From NCBI GenBank assembly GCA_029821455.1, contig JALGTI010000027.1, positions 1 through 17,808 on the forward strand: 17,808 nucleotides of DNA, written 5' to 3'. Positions 6,665 through 14,808 of this stretch are shown piece after piece. The notes beneath the pieces were generated by a model. It was given only the letters and a program-made list of their open reading frames with translations. It made no database searches and was not told the DNA's origin. The position numbers were made by a program, and so were the translations under genes. Each line of letters opens with the position of its first letter. Position 1 is the stretch's first letter. The stretch comes from Candidatus Zipacnadia bacterium. GTDB lineage: Bacteria > Armatimonadota > Zipacnadia > Zipacnadales > Zipacnadaceae.

Positions 6665-7936
6665 ATGGCTGAGAAACTTGCAATTGACGGTGGCACACCC
6701 GTATGCACTGAGCCGTTCCCGCCCTGGCCCTACTTCACGCCCGAGATGATCGAGGCAGCCACGCGGCCGCTGAAGTCGGGCAACTGCAACTACTGGACTG
6801 GACCGCTGGGGATGGAGTTTGAGCAGAGGTATGCTGAGTGGTGCGGAGCCAAGTATGGCATCAGCACCTCCAACGGTACCACAGCCTTGCACACAGCCCT
6901 CGGCGGCCTCGGAATCGGCCCCGGCGATGAAGTAATTGTCCCCTCGTACACCTTCATCGCCTCCTCAATGTCCATCGCCCAGGCAGGCGCGATCCCGGTA
7001 TTCGCAGATGTCGAACCCCAGTCCCACATCATCAGTGCCGAGGATGTGGAGGCCAAAATCTCGGACCAGACCCGCGCGGTAATCGTGGTGCATCTGTATG
7101 GTGAGGTCGTGGATATGGATGCCATCAAGGCAGTGGCCCAAAAGCACAACCTGCTGGTGATAGAGGATGCAGCCCAAGCGCACGGAGCTACCTATAAGGG
7201 CTACAAGGTCGGCACACTTGGAGACATCGGGTGTTTCAGCTTCTGCCAGAGCAAGACCTTCACCACGGGCGGCGAGGGTGGCTGCGTCATCACCGACGAT
7301 GAGGATGTCGTCTGGGAGTGTCGTGCATTCAGGGACCACGGGTATGATGTCCAGATGAGGATGAAACTCTTGGAATTGGAGGCCCGGCTGCCTTACATCC
7401 ACAATTCGATAGGCTACAACTTCCGGATGACCGAGATGCAGTCGGCCATTGGACTGGAGGCGCTCAAGATCATTGACACCTGGAACCTGCCCAACCGGCG
7501 ACGCAATGGGGAGTACCTGATAGACCGACTCAAAGATATTCCCCAGGTTCTCAAGCTCCCGGTCCACAACGCTGAGCGCCAGAACGGCTTCTGGCTATTC
7601 CCCATTATTCTGGACATTGATGCGCTGAACTGTGACATCAAGCAGTTCGGCGAGGCGCTGAAGGCCGAGGGCATCCCCAACGGCCCGGTCCAGTGGCCAC
7701 AGTCCTACAAGGAGAAGTGCTACGCCGAGCACAACGGCTTCGGGCCGCTGAATTACCCGTTCGAGGCGCCTTATGCTCGCCCTGAGGCGGTGGACTATGC
7801 GCACAACTACTGTCCCAATGCCGCCTGGGTAGAGGAGCGCTGCTTCTGGGTCCCGCCACACCCAACCTATGAACTGGAGCATATGAAGCTCATCGCCGAC
7901 GGCATCGAGAAAGTGGTAGCAGCCTACAGTGGATAG
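6665..7936 (+). CDS. DegT/DnrJ/EryC1/StrS family PLP-dependent aminotransferase
   Basis: The 423-residue protein is of normal family length. It has the family opening LAIDGGTPV, then TSNGTTALHTALGGLGIGPG (68-87), PSYTFIAS (93-100), VIEDAAQAHGA (165-175, with Asp168 facing the PLP pyridine nitrogen) and SFCQSKTFTTGGEGG (192-206), in which Lys197 is the expected Schiff-base lysine. Family members transfer an amino group from Glu or Gln to keto-sugars or cyclitol ketones (StrS, DesV, ArnB types), or are PLP proteins of regulatory or unknown use. No sugar-nucleotide or antibiotic genes are beside it, so the substrate cannot be deduced. It lies 66 bases after cofC and 57 bases before the phosphohydrolase gene; co-transcription with the latter is likely. 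Confidence 0.93.
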   Translation: MAEKLAIDGGTPVCTEPFPPWPYFTPEMIEAATRPLKSGNCNYWTGPLGMEFEQRYAEWCGAKYGISTSNGTTALHTALGGLGIGPGDEVIVPSYTFIASSMSIAQAGAIPVFADVEPQSHIISAEDVEAKISDQTRAVIVVHLYGEVVDMDAIKAVAQKHNLLVIEDAAQAHGATYKGYKVGTLGDIGCFSFCQSKTFTTGGEGGCVITDDEDVVWECRAFRDHGYDVQMRMKLLELEARLPYIHNSIGYNFRMTEMQSAIGLEALKIIDTWNLPNRRRNGEYLIDRLKDIPQVLKLPVHNAERQNGFWLFPIILDIDALNCDIKQFGEALKAEGIPNGPVQWPQSYKEKCYAEHNGFGPLNYPFEAPYARPEAVDYAHNYCPNAAWVEERCFWVPPHPTYELEHMKLIADGIEKVVAAYSG

Positions 7937-7979
7937 GTGGGGTAAGCTTCCAGCTTGCCCATGCTTCGCACAGGAACTA

Positions 7980-7985
7980 AGAGGA
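7980..7985 (+). promoter_or_regulatory. Ribosome binding site fixing the start of the AlkP-superfamily gene
   Basis: AGAGGA lies 8 bases before the ATG at 7994. The frame is open back to a TTG at 7955, but this site and the start of family similarity right after 7994 favour the ATG. Confidence 0.6.
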
Positions 7986-7993
7986 ACGAAGCA

Positions 7994-9664
7994 ATGACAT
8001 CGCCAGCCTCAGTGGACGCCCGCGTCCTCGTCATTGGCCTGGACGGGGCGTCCTTTGACATCCTCGACCCGCTGCTCGAAGACGGGCTGTTACCTAATCT
8101 GGCCGCGCTGTGCCAGCGAGGCAAGCGGGCGGTCCTGGAGACCGTCTATCCGCCCATCTCGGCGGCTGCCTGGCCCTCGTTCTACACGGGCACCGGACCC
8201 GGCAAGCACGGCGTCTTCGCCTTCGAGCGCTTTGACCCGGCTACCTACGGGGAGACGCTGATTAACGCCAGCACCGTGGCGATGCCGGCAGTGTGGGATG
8301 TGCTGACCGCGGCGGGCATGGACAGCGTCTACTTCAATATGCCGGTCACCTATCCGCCGCGTCCGCTGCAGGGCGCGCTCGTGACAGGAATGCTCACACC
8401 TAGCGAGGCCTCAAAGTGGGCCTATCCGCCCGTAGTGAAGGATGAGCTAGCGACTATAGTCGGTAACGTCCGCATTCGCCCCAGCCTCCGGTCCCTGTTT
8501 CGCAGCACGCCGAATGGAGCCTTGCAGAAGCTCAACAGGTGCGCGCAGGCCCATCAGCGCGCGGCTCTGCATCTGCTGACCACGCGCCCGTGGCGGCTGG
8601 CTGTGGTGGTCTTTGACACCTCCGATTCGGCCCAGCATGCATTCATCGGCCCCGCCACGCGAGACGAACCCCCTCCCTGGCGGCTGCAGGGCGAGGCGGG
8701 CCGGATCCTGACACAACACTATCAGCGGCTAGATAGCCTCGTTGGGGGGCTGTTGGCGGAGGCCGGGGAGGACTGCACGGTTCTGGTGATGTCTGACCAC
8801 GGTGCCTGTGCGCGTCGGCGCACGTTCGTCACCAATGAATGGCTGGCTCAGGCTGGCTATCTGCGCTGGCAGTGGCTCCCCCGGGCCAAGGATGCCCCCT
8901 ACCTGTGGCGCAAGCGGCTTCTCGGCAAACAACTAGCTGCGCTGCGATTGGGCTGGCTGGCCCAGTTCTTTTCCCAGAAGCGCTTGAACCGAGAGATAGC
9001 CACACCGCGCTGGGGGCGAATGCTCAGAAGCCCCAGGGCCCCCAACTGGTTGGCCACGCGAGCGTTTGCTGACCCTGCTTTCGGGTCCCACGCCATACGC
9101 ATCAACCTGCGTGGGCGTGAACGCGACGGCATCGTTGAGCCCGGCGCTGAGTACGAGGGCTTGCGGGACGAAATCGCAATGAAGCTGCGGGAGCTAGTTG
9201 ATCCCGTGGACGGCCGCCGTGTGATAGAAAACGTCTGGCGGCGGGAAGAACTCTACAACGGGCCTGAGTTACACCGAACCCCGGATCTGTTGTTCAGCTT
9301 CGTCGCGGACCGCTATGTGCCGCTCAATCACCAAATCGGCCGGGGCATTTTCGGTGATGCCGGCCGCACCAGGTCCGGTCAGCACAGCTCGCGCGGTATC
9401 TTGATTGGAGCCGGGCCCGGCATCCAGCCAACAGAGCTTGTGGGCCAGGCCCATATCACTGCACTAGCCCCTACCATTTTGCGCATCCTGGGGATCGCAA
9501 CGCCGCATTATATGGACGGGGAACCCCTGGAGGGCTACTGTGACACCAGCCCGCAAGTGACCGCTGCCTGTCAAGATGTGGAAGTCAGCGCACGCCAGGC
9601 GCCAGAAGCCGCACAAGCTGACGAGCAGATACTGAAGCGCCTAGAAGACCTCGGTTACCTATGA
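7994..9664 (+). CDS. Alkaline-phosphatase-superfamily phosphodiesterase/phosphomutase-type hydrolase
   Basis: The 556-residue protein belongs to the COG3379-type branch of the AlkP superfamily, two-metal enzymes acting on phosphate esters. The metal and catalytic landmarks appear in order. VIGLDGASFD has Asp17. PPISAAAWPSFYTGTGPGKH (53-72) has Ser56 in the nucleophile position, where relatives often have Thr. FDTSDSAQHAF has Asp211 and His215, MSDHG has Asp268 and His269, and SGQHSSRGILIGAGPGI has His464. The C-terminus LKRLEDLGYL is typical of the branch. No signal peptide or membrane segment is seen, so it is probably cytoplasmic. The substrate is unknown; relatives are annotated as nucleotide pyrophosphatases or phosphoglycerate-mutase-like. 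It follows the aminotransferase at 57 bases and is probably in the same transcript. Confidence 0.9.
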   Translation: MTSPASVDARVLVIGLDGASFDILDPLLEDGLLPNLAALCQRGKRAVLETVYPPISAAAWPSFYTGTGPGKHGVFAFERFDPATYGETLINASTVAMPAVWDVLTAAGMDSVYFNMPVTYPPRPLQGALVTGMLTPSEASKWAYPPVVKDELATIVGNVRIRPSLRSLFRSTPNGALQKLNRCAQAHQRAALHLLTTRPWRLAVVVFDTSDSAQHAFIGPATRDEPPPWRLQGEAGRILTQHYQRLDSLVGGLLAEAGEDCTVLVMSDHGACARRRTFVTNEWLAQAGYLRWQWLPRAKDAPYLWRKRLLGKQLAALRLGWLAQFFSQKRLNREIATPRWGRMLRSPRAPNWLATRAFADPAFGSHAIRINLRGRERDGIVEPGAEYEGLRDEIAMKLRELVDPVDGRRVIENVWRREELYNGPELHRTPDLLFSFVADRYVPLNHQIGRGIFGDAGRTRSGQHSSRGILIGAGPGIQPTELVGQAHITALAPTILRILGIATPHYMDGEPLEGYCDTSPQVTAACQDVEVSARQAPEAAQADEQILKRLEDLGYL

Positions 9665-9688
9665 AGATCTCCTGATTGTCAAGTGATA

Positions 9689-9719
9689 CTGGCCTTGGGC
9701 AGGTCCATCTGAAGGCCAG
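9689..9719 (+). terminator. Weak hairpin downstream of the phosphohydrolase gene, possible terminator
   Basis: CTGGCCTT (9689-9696) and AAGGCCAG (9712-9719) are perfect inverted repeats around a 15-base loop, beginning 24 bases after the stop codon. No run of T follows, so it is not a standard intrinsic terminator. It could be a Rho-associated or 3'-protective hairpin. Confidence 0.25.
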
Positions 9720-9742
9720 GGCGAAACCTCTTAGGGTAATGG

Positions 9743-9757
9743 CTGCAAACTTTGCAG
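9743..9757. promoter_or_regulatory. 15-bp palindrome, possible operator
   Basis: CTGCAAACTTTGCAG is a perfect 7-bp palindrome around one central base. CTTTGCA recurs at 9784-9790 within a second small inverted repeat (TGCATAAATGCA). Symmetric sites in a promoter-containing gap can be regulator binding sites, but no regulator gene is visible. Confidence 0.25.
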
Positions 9758-9819
9758 TTCGGTATTATCATTGTACTAGCGAGCTTTGCATAAATGCAGG
9801 GGACACACTACCCTGGGTA

Positions 9820-9920
9820 GCGCAGGCATCCTGGCCTTCGGCAAGCTCAGGCCATGGTGAGCTGGTCCTTCGGTAAACTCAGCACGGTGAGCTTGCCGAA
9901 CCGTGCAACCATGCCTGCGC
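9820..9920. repeat. REP-like nested inverted-repeat element
   Basis: The outer arms GCGCAGGCAT (9820-9829) and ATGCCTGCGC (9911-9920) are perfect complements. The inner arms TTCGGCAAGCTCA (9837-9849) and TGAGCTTGCCGAA (9888-9900) are also perfect complements, 13 bp each. A degenerate second copy, TTCGGTAAACTCA (9869-9881), can pair with the same right arm around a 6-base loop with one mismatch and one G-T pair, so two alternative hairpins compete. The core motif (CCTTCGGCAAGCTCA and its complement) resembles a dispersed intergenic palindrome common in many environmental bacterial genomes. No transposase is linked to it. Confidence 0.75.
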
Positions 9921-10023
9921 CGCCTCCGGGCGAGCTGGAACCTCAGGCTACCGAAAGTTACTTATGCACTTGCACTTACGCAAGATTCACTATTAGGGTT
10001 TCCGTGCTGTGGCGGTGATTGAG

Positions 10024-13000
10024 ATGATGGTATACCAAAGAGAAGCGAACAAGACAACCCAGTCCTGCAAATTGCGAGCAGATCTCGTGGTTCTCTTGAT
10101 AGGGGCGCTACTAGTTGCGGCCGGTGCCGCGCAGGCCAGGACTGACTTCGTCGGCTTGGCAACAGAGGTAGCGGAAGCGCGCCTCGACCAGGACCTCCAG
10201 GCGATGGTCTCACAGGGCTCCCGTGTAGCCGGCTATCCTGGCAATGCCAGGGCTGCAGACTACATCATTGAACAGTTCCAGCAGCTCGGCATCGAGACGC
10301 TCGTCCAGGAGTTCAACCTCCCGGCCCCGCTTGACGAAGGCGCCCAACTACAGGTCGGCGACAAGTCGTACGAGCTGGCTTGTTTCTGGCCCAATCTCGT
10401 CCGCACCTCCCAGGTGCCACCGGAGGGGATTAGCGGTGAGCTTATCTACGTCGGCCGCGGCAACCTGTCTGATTACAACCGCAAGTCGGTGGCCGGCTCC
10501 ATTGTACTGCTTGACTTCAACACCGCCCAGAACTGGCTCAATGCCCCTCTGCTAGGGGCGGCGGCCGTAGTCTTCATTGAGCCAGCGGTAACCACGCGCG
10601 GCGAGGCCGAGATGAAGTTCTTGCGAGTCCCGGTTGCTGTGCCCCGCTTCTACATAGCCGCCGACGATGCCGATGAAATCCTGGCTGCCATCCGTCAGGG
10701 CGAGGTAGCGGGGAGGCTGAGGGCCCGGCAGGTGTGGGAGGATGTCGTCAATCGCAACATTATCGGTATCATCCCCGGTAGTGATCCGGAACTGCGCAAC
10801 GAAGCAATAATCATCGAGGCTCACTACGACTCCATCTCGGTGGTGCCCAAGCTCTCTCCCGGGGCTGAAAACGCGGTCGGCATCTGCGCGCTGCTGGAGA
10901 TGGCCCGCCTGATGGCCGCCAATCCGCCCAGGCGTTCAGTAATACTGCTGGCCACCAGCGGCCACTTCCAGGCCCTGGCCGGGGCACGTGAGTTCGTGGC
11001 GCTATGGGGCAGGGAACCGCGCAAGGAGCGCTATCGCACCAAACAGCTCGACGAGCTAAACAAGGAGCTCAAGCGACTAGAGCGCCAGAAGGAACGTCTG
11101 GCCAAGGCAATCGCCGAGGCCAAGACGCGCACAGGTGCTGTGATGGCCCTCGGACAGATAGCACGCACCGCGGGTATGGTGGTTGTTGGCCAGCTTGAGA
11201 TCTCCTTGGCGCAGGCCGACGAGCGAGATGAGCGCCTCGACCGCGATATCGAGCGCAAGCGGAATGAAATAAGCATCTGGCAGAGACTCAATGAATTTGA
11301 CGAGATAAAGATGTTTATTGCCCTCGACCTCAGCACCAAGAGCGGGACGCTGGGCGTCTTCAACGTCGGCCACTACTATGAGCAGGTCCAGTTCCTGCGC
11401 TTCTACTCGCCGGTCGGGAAACAATTCGCGTCCCGGGCCAGGGATGTCGCTCTGGCCCTGGGCATCACGGGCGGACAGCAGTTTGTGGACGGCATCAACC
11501 CGATCAAGGGCCGCGAGTGGCATACCTTCTTCCCCGGCAAGGTGGCATTCGACCATGAGATGGCCATTCGCGGCGGGCGGCCCGGCATCGTCTTTACCAC
11601 CGTCAATGATAGCCGCTCGCTGGTGGACACTCCCCTGGACACCTACGAGCGCCTCGACAGGAAGAATATGTACTCACAGGTGCGTCTGCTGTATTGCTTG
11701 CTGGTGGATTTCCTTAATGATGAGACGCTCAGCCAGCAGGCCCTCAAGCGGGTGGATGCACTCAAAAAGCTGGGCGAGCTTATTACCATAAACGGCACGA
11801 TCCTGGAATTCCGGCGGCGGGAGAGCTTTGTGCCCAACACACCGGTTCCGCAGGCCTTGGTGGTTGTGCAGGGCACCTCCCGCATGATGATGGGGGTTCA
11901 CACCACCGTGGCGACAATGGCGAACGAAACCAGCGAGTTCAGCCTGCGCGGGGAGGCAGCTGTGGGGCTCAACCTCCTGGAGGCATACCGCTTCGACCCG
12001 CAAGACGGCAGCATAGTCTATGCCCCCGACCTGGGCCCTGACGGCGAGGGTAAGTATCCACGCGCTGTGAAGGGCCGAGCCGGCCTCAAGCGCCCGGTTA
12101 TCGTGTTCCGCTGCGCCGCCACCGATATATACGACCTCGTAGACGAGCGCTACTTCCAGACCCTGGAAAAGCTCTTCATCTACGACGCCAAGGACTTCAG
12201 CGAGCCGGTTTCATATGGCTATTCGCTTTCTCAGAGCATGGCCACGACCGAGTTCCCCTCCTATGTGGAACCCTGCGCGGTGGTCTATGCCCAGCCGCAG
12301 ACGCACGTGCAGGTAACGATGGGGATGGGGCTGTTGGGCGTGCGTATGGTGCTGATCAACGCTTCGGCTGACAAACCAACCGGGGCCGGCTTTTTAGCTT
12401 CTGCGACCCCGCGTATTGCGCTGACGCCGCTGCAGGTCGCCCACGATATGTGGACGATTGACGACCACCGCATGAGCAAGCTGCGGGAGCACGGCGTTAT
12501 CGGCGGAGGTACACGCAAAGGGCAAGAAGCGATCCGCCCTGGCCGCATCGAGGAGTTGCACCACCTGGCCAAGACCTCCCTCGACCTGGCCAAAGCCGAG
12601 CTTGCGGACAGGCAATATGACAAAGCAATGGCCGCCGCCCGCCACGCCTGGGGCTATGAGTCCCGTGCCTATCCTGATGTCCAGAAGACCGCGCTGGATG
12701 TAGTCAAGGGTGTGCTGTTCTATCTGGCGATGCTGCTGCCGTTCGCCTATTTCGGAGAGCGGCTACTAATCGCCTCCCGTACCATCATCGGCCAGATTGT
12801 TGGCACCCTGGTCGTCTTTATCATTGTGTTCCTTATGCTGGCATTCGTGCATCCAGCCTTCTCACTTACCGCCACGCCCCCGATTATTCTCCTCGCCTTC
12901 ATCATTATGGCGCTGGCAGTCCTCGTCATCGCCATCGTTACGATGAAGTTCAACGAGCAACTGAAGGCAATGAAGCAGTCGCGCGGCGGGGTTCACGAGG

Positions 13001-14796
13001 CAGACGTGGGGCGGCTATCGGCAACGGCGGCGGCCTTCCATCTGGGGATTGCCAATATGCGTCGCCGCAAGGCGCGCACGGCCCTGACCGCCACAACTCT
13101 GATCGTGCTCACCTTCACCGTGCTCAGCTTCACCGCGGTCAAATCCAAGATGCGCACCAATCGCATCCAGTTGTCTTATCCGCCGGCCTATTCGGGGATG
13201 ATGCTGCGGGACCGGGCGTGGCTCTCTCTGGAGGCGCCCACGGCAGATATCATCGCCAATGAGATGGGTGAGGAGGCGATCGTGGCCCCACGGGCCTGGT
13301 ACACCAGCGCGGACATCCAGAAGGAGCTGATGATAGACGTGGGGCTTGCCGACGACCCCGCCTCGGTCTACACCATCAACACCATCATCGGCCTTAGCGC
13401 CCAGGAGAGGGAGATACTTGACATCGAGCAGGCTCTGGTGGCCGGGCGTTGGATGCAAGCGGGCGAGAAGAACGTGGCGCTGCTGCCGCTCACGGTGGCC
13501 AGCGGCCTGGGCATCACTAGCGATGACGTGGGCAGCGCCTGGGTGACGGTGTTCGGTACCCGCTTTCGTGTCATCGGCCTGCTGTCGGAAGACCGGTTGC
13601 GACGCCTCAAGGACCTCGATGGCGAGCCGCTGATGCCGGTTAACTACGCGCTGCTGCGCCCAGAGATCGTCAAGGAGCTGCAGCGGCAGGCCGAGCAGCG
13701 CTCCCAACTTGGTACTACCAGCGCCCAATCGCTGCTCCAGGAGTATAAGCACTACGGCCCCGAGAAGGTTGTCGTGCTGCCCTACAGCACGATTCTGGAG
13801 CTGGGCGGCACCTTGCGCTCGGTGGCCATACGACACGCCGACCCTGAGGCCGTTGCGCCGGTTGTGGAGGACATGATGAAGCGCTTCGCCCTCAGCCTCT
13901 ACGCCGGTATCGGCCCGAGGAGCTACCTGTTTAGCTCCGTGGGGATGACCGCAGTAAGGGGGATGGAGACGTTGCTTATCCCCATGCTCATTGCTGCCCT
14001 CATCGTGCTCAACACAATGCTGGGCGCCGTCTATGAGCGCACCAGGGAGATTGGCATCTACAGTTCTCTGGGCCTGGCCCCCTCGCACATCGGCGCGCTG
14101 TTCCTGGCCGAGAGTGCAGTGTTTGCCAACCTCGGTGCGATTATCGGCTACCTCATCGGCCAGATCCTCGCCCGCATCCTGTTCGCCACCGGGAACACAG
14201 CCGGCATCGAGCTTAACTACTCCTCGACCGCAGCCGTGTCAGTTACCATTGTCGTGATGGCAGTGGTGCTACTGTCCACTCTTTACCCCTCCCGCAAGGC
14301 TGCCGAGATAGCCTCCCCGGGCATCGAGCGCAAGTGGAGCCTGCCAGAGCCCGAGGGCGACTATATGCACATCCGCCTGCCGTTTACCGTGACGGGTCGC
14401 GATGCCTTTGGCGTCTCCGCATTTCTCAAAGAGTACTTCGACGAGTATGTGGGATATGCCGGAGGCGAGTTCCTGGCGGAGGATGTCCGCCTGGAGCCGA
14501 TGACCACTCCCGAGGGTGAGGGGATGGCCGTCAAGCTACGGATGTGGCTGGCGCCGTATGACCTGGGAGTCAGCCAGGAGTTTGAGCTCGACTGTCATCC
14601 GACCGGCGACCTGGAGATTTTTGAGATAGTCATCCACCTGCAGCGTATAGCCGGCGACATCACGTCGTGGAAGAAGACCAACTCGCTGTTCCTGGGAGCG
14701 GTACGCAAGCAGTTCCTCATCTGGCGCACCGTGCCCATCGGCGAGAAGGTGGACTACGCCGAGCGCGCCGATGCCCTGCTGCATAGCACAGCCTAA
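10024..14796 (+). CDS. M28-peptidase-like ectodomain fused to an FtsX/MacB-type ABC permease
   Basis: The protein is 1590 residues from the ATG at 10024. A signal peptide or N-terminal anchor (hydrophobic core about 20-37, ending AAGAAQA) is followed by an M28-type region at about 45-565. This region contains a PA-like insert, HYDS (His267, Asp269), SPGAENAVG (278-286), LATSGHFQALAGAREF (309-324), IALD (Asp435) and VDTPLDTYERLD (534-545). Compared with active M28 enzymes, the GADDNASG, AEE and HTxxDT motifs are altered, so catalysis is doubtful. Charged heptad-like coiled coils interrupt the fold at about 335-370 and 396-423. Hydrophobic segments lie near 896-910, 921-941, 953-973 and 1019-1039. 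A large extracytoplasmic domain (about 1040-1315) and three more membrane segments (about 1316-1336, 1356-1388, 1400-1420) complete the FtsX/MacB pattern, with REIGIYSSLGLAP between them. An unassigned domain of about 150 residues ends the protein. No ABC ATPase is present. GGTGAT lies 4 bases before the ATG at 10024; a GTG at 10009 and an ATG at 10027 are alternatives. Confidence 0.85.
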   Translation: MMVYQREANKTTQSCKLRADLVVLLIGALLVAAGAAQARTDFVGLATEVAEARLDQDLQAMVSQGSRVAGYPGNARAADYIIEQFQQLGIETLVQEFNLPAPLDEGAQLQVGDKSYELACFWPNLVRTSQVPPEGISGELIYVGRGNLSDYNRKSVAGSIVLLDFNTAQNWLNAPLLGAAAVVFIEPAVTTRGEAEMKFLRVPVAVPRFYIAADDADEILAAIRQGEVAGRLRARQVWEDVVNRNIIGIIPGSDPELRNEAIIIEAHYDSISVVPKLSPGAENAVGICALLEMARLMAANPPRRSVILLATSGHFQALAGAREFVALWGREPRKERYRTKQLDELNKELKRLERQKERLAKAIAEAKTRTGAVMALGQIARTAGMVVVGQLEISLAQADERDERLDRDIERKRNEISIWQRLNEFDEIKMFIALDLSTKSGTLGVFNVGHYYEQVQFLRFYSPVGKQFASRARDVALALGITGGQQFVDGINPIKGREWHTFFPGKVAFDHEMAIRGGRPGIVFTTVNDSRSLVDTPLDTYERLDRKNMYSQVRLLYCLLVDFLNDETLSQQALKRVDALKKLGELITINGTILEFRRRESFVPNTPVPQALVVVQGTSRMMMGVHTTVATMANETSEFSLRGEAAVGLNLLEAYRFDPQDGSIVYAPDLGPDGEGKYPRAVKGRAGLKRPVIVFRCAATDIYDLVDERYFQTLEKLFIYDAKDFSEPVSYGYSLSQSMATTEFPSYVEPCAVVYAQPQTHVQVTMGMGLLGVRMVLINASADKPTGAGFLASATPRIALTPLQVAHDMWTIDDHRMSKLREHGVIGGGTRKGQEAIRPGRIEELHHLAKTSLDLAKAELADRQYDKAMAAARHAWGYESRAYPDVQKTALDVVKGVLFYLAMLLPFAYFGERLLIASRTIIGQIVGTLVVFIIVFLMLAFVHPAFSLTATPPIILLAFIIMALAVLVIAIVTMKFNEQLKAMKQSRGGVHEADVGRLSATAAAFHLGIANMRRRKARTALTATTLIVLTFTVLSFTAVKSKMRTNRIQLSYPPAYSGMMLRDRAWLSLEAPTADIIANEMGEEAIVAPRAWYTSADIQKELMIDVGLADDPASVYTINTIIGLSAQEREILDIEQALVAGRWMQAGEKNVALLPLTVASGLGITSDDVGSAWVTVFGTRFRVIGLLSEDRLRRLKDLDGEPLMPVNYALLRPEIVKELQRQAEQRSQLGTTSAQSLLQEYKHYGPEKVVVLPYSTILELGGTLRSVAIRHADPEAVAPVVEDMMKRFALSLYAGIGPRSYLFSSVGMTAVRGMETLLIPMLIAALIVLNTMLGAVYERTREIGIYSSLGLAPSHIGALFLAESAVFANLGAIIGYLIGQILARILFATGNTAGIELNYSSTAAVSVTIVVMAVVLLSTLYPSRKAAEIASPGIERKWSLPEPEGDYMHIRLPFTVTGRDAFGVSAFLKEYFDEYVGYAGGEFLAEDVRLEPMTTPEGEGMAVKLRMWLAPYDLGVSQEFELDCHPTGDLEIFEIVIHLQRIAGDITSWKKTNSLFLGAVRKQFLIWRTVPIGEKVDYAERADALLHSTA

Positions 14797-14800
14797 GGAG
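14795..14800 (+). promoter_or_regulatory. Ribosome binding site of the lyase-like gene
   Basis: AAGGAG overlaps the stop codon of the permease gene and lies 8 bases before the ATG at 14809. It decides for this ATG over the in-frame GTG at 14800, which would overlap the site itself. Confidence 0.75.
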
Positions 14801-14808
14801 TGGAACAC

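Larger units (their letters stand above)
9665..10023. other. Non-coding gap between the phosphohydrolase and permease genes
   Basis: About 350 bases without a credible gene; short frames here have no family features. It holds, in order, an 8-bp stem hairpin (9689-9719), a 15-bp palindrome (9743-9757), a REP-like nested inverted repeat (9820-9920), and a tandem GCACTTGCACTT next to a 5-bp hairpin near 9965-9985. It must contain the promoter for the permease-lyase pair, but no hexamer pair close to consensus could be singled out. Confidence 0.7.

Noticed and set aside
7955..7993. TTG start extending the phosphohydrolase by 13 residues
   Set aside because: The extra residues have no family similarity and a proper ribosome site precedes the ATG at 7994.
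9676..9876. 66-codon plus-strand frame in the gap before the permease gene
   Set aside because: It begins at a non-ATG codon, runs through the palindromic element and has no ribosome site or protein-like pattern.
13015..14088. 357-codon minus-strand frame inside the permease gene
   Set aside because: His/Gln/Arg-rich shadow of the permease coding frame, with no motif.
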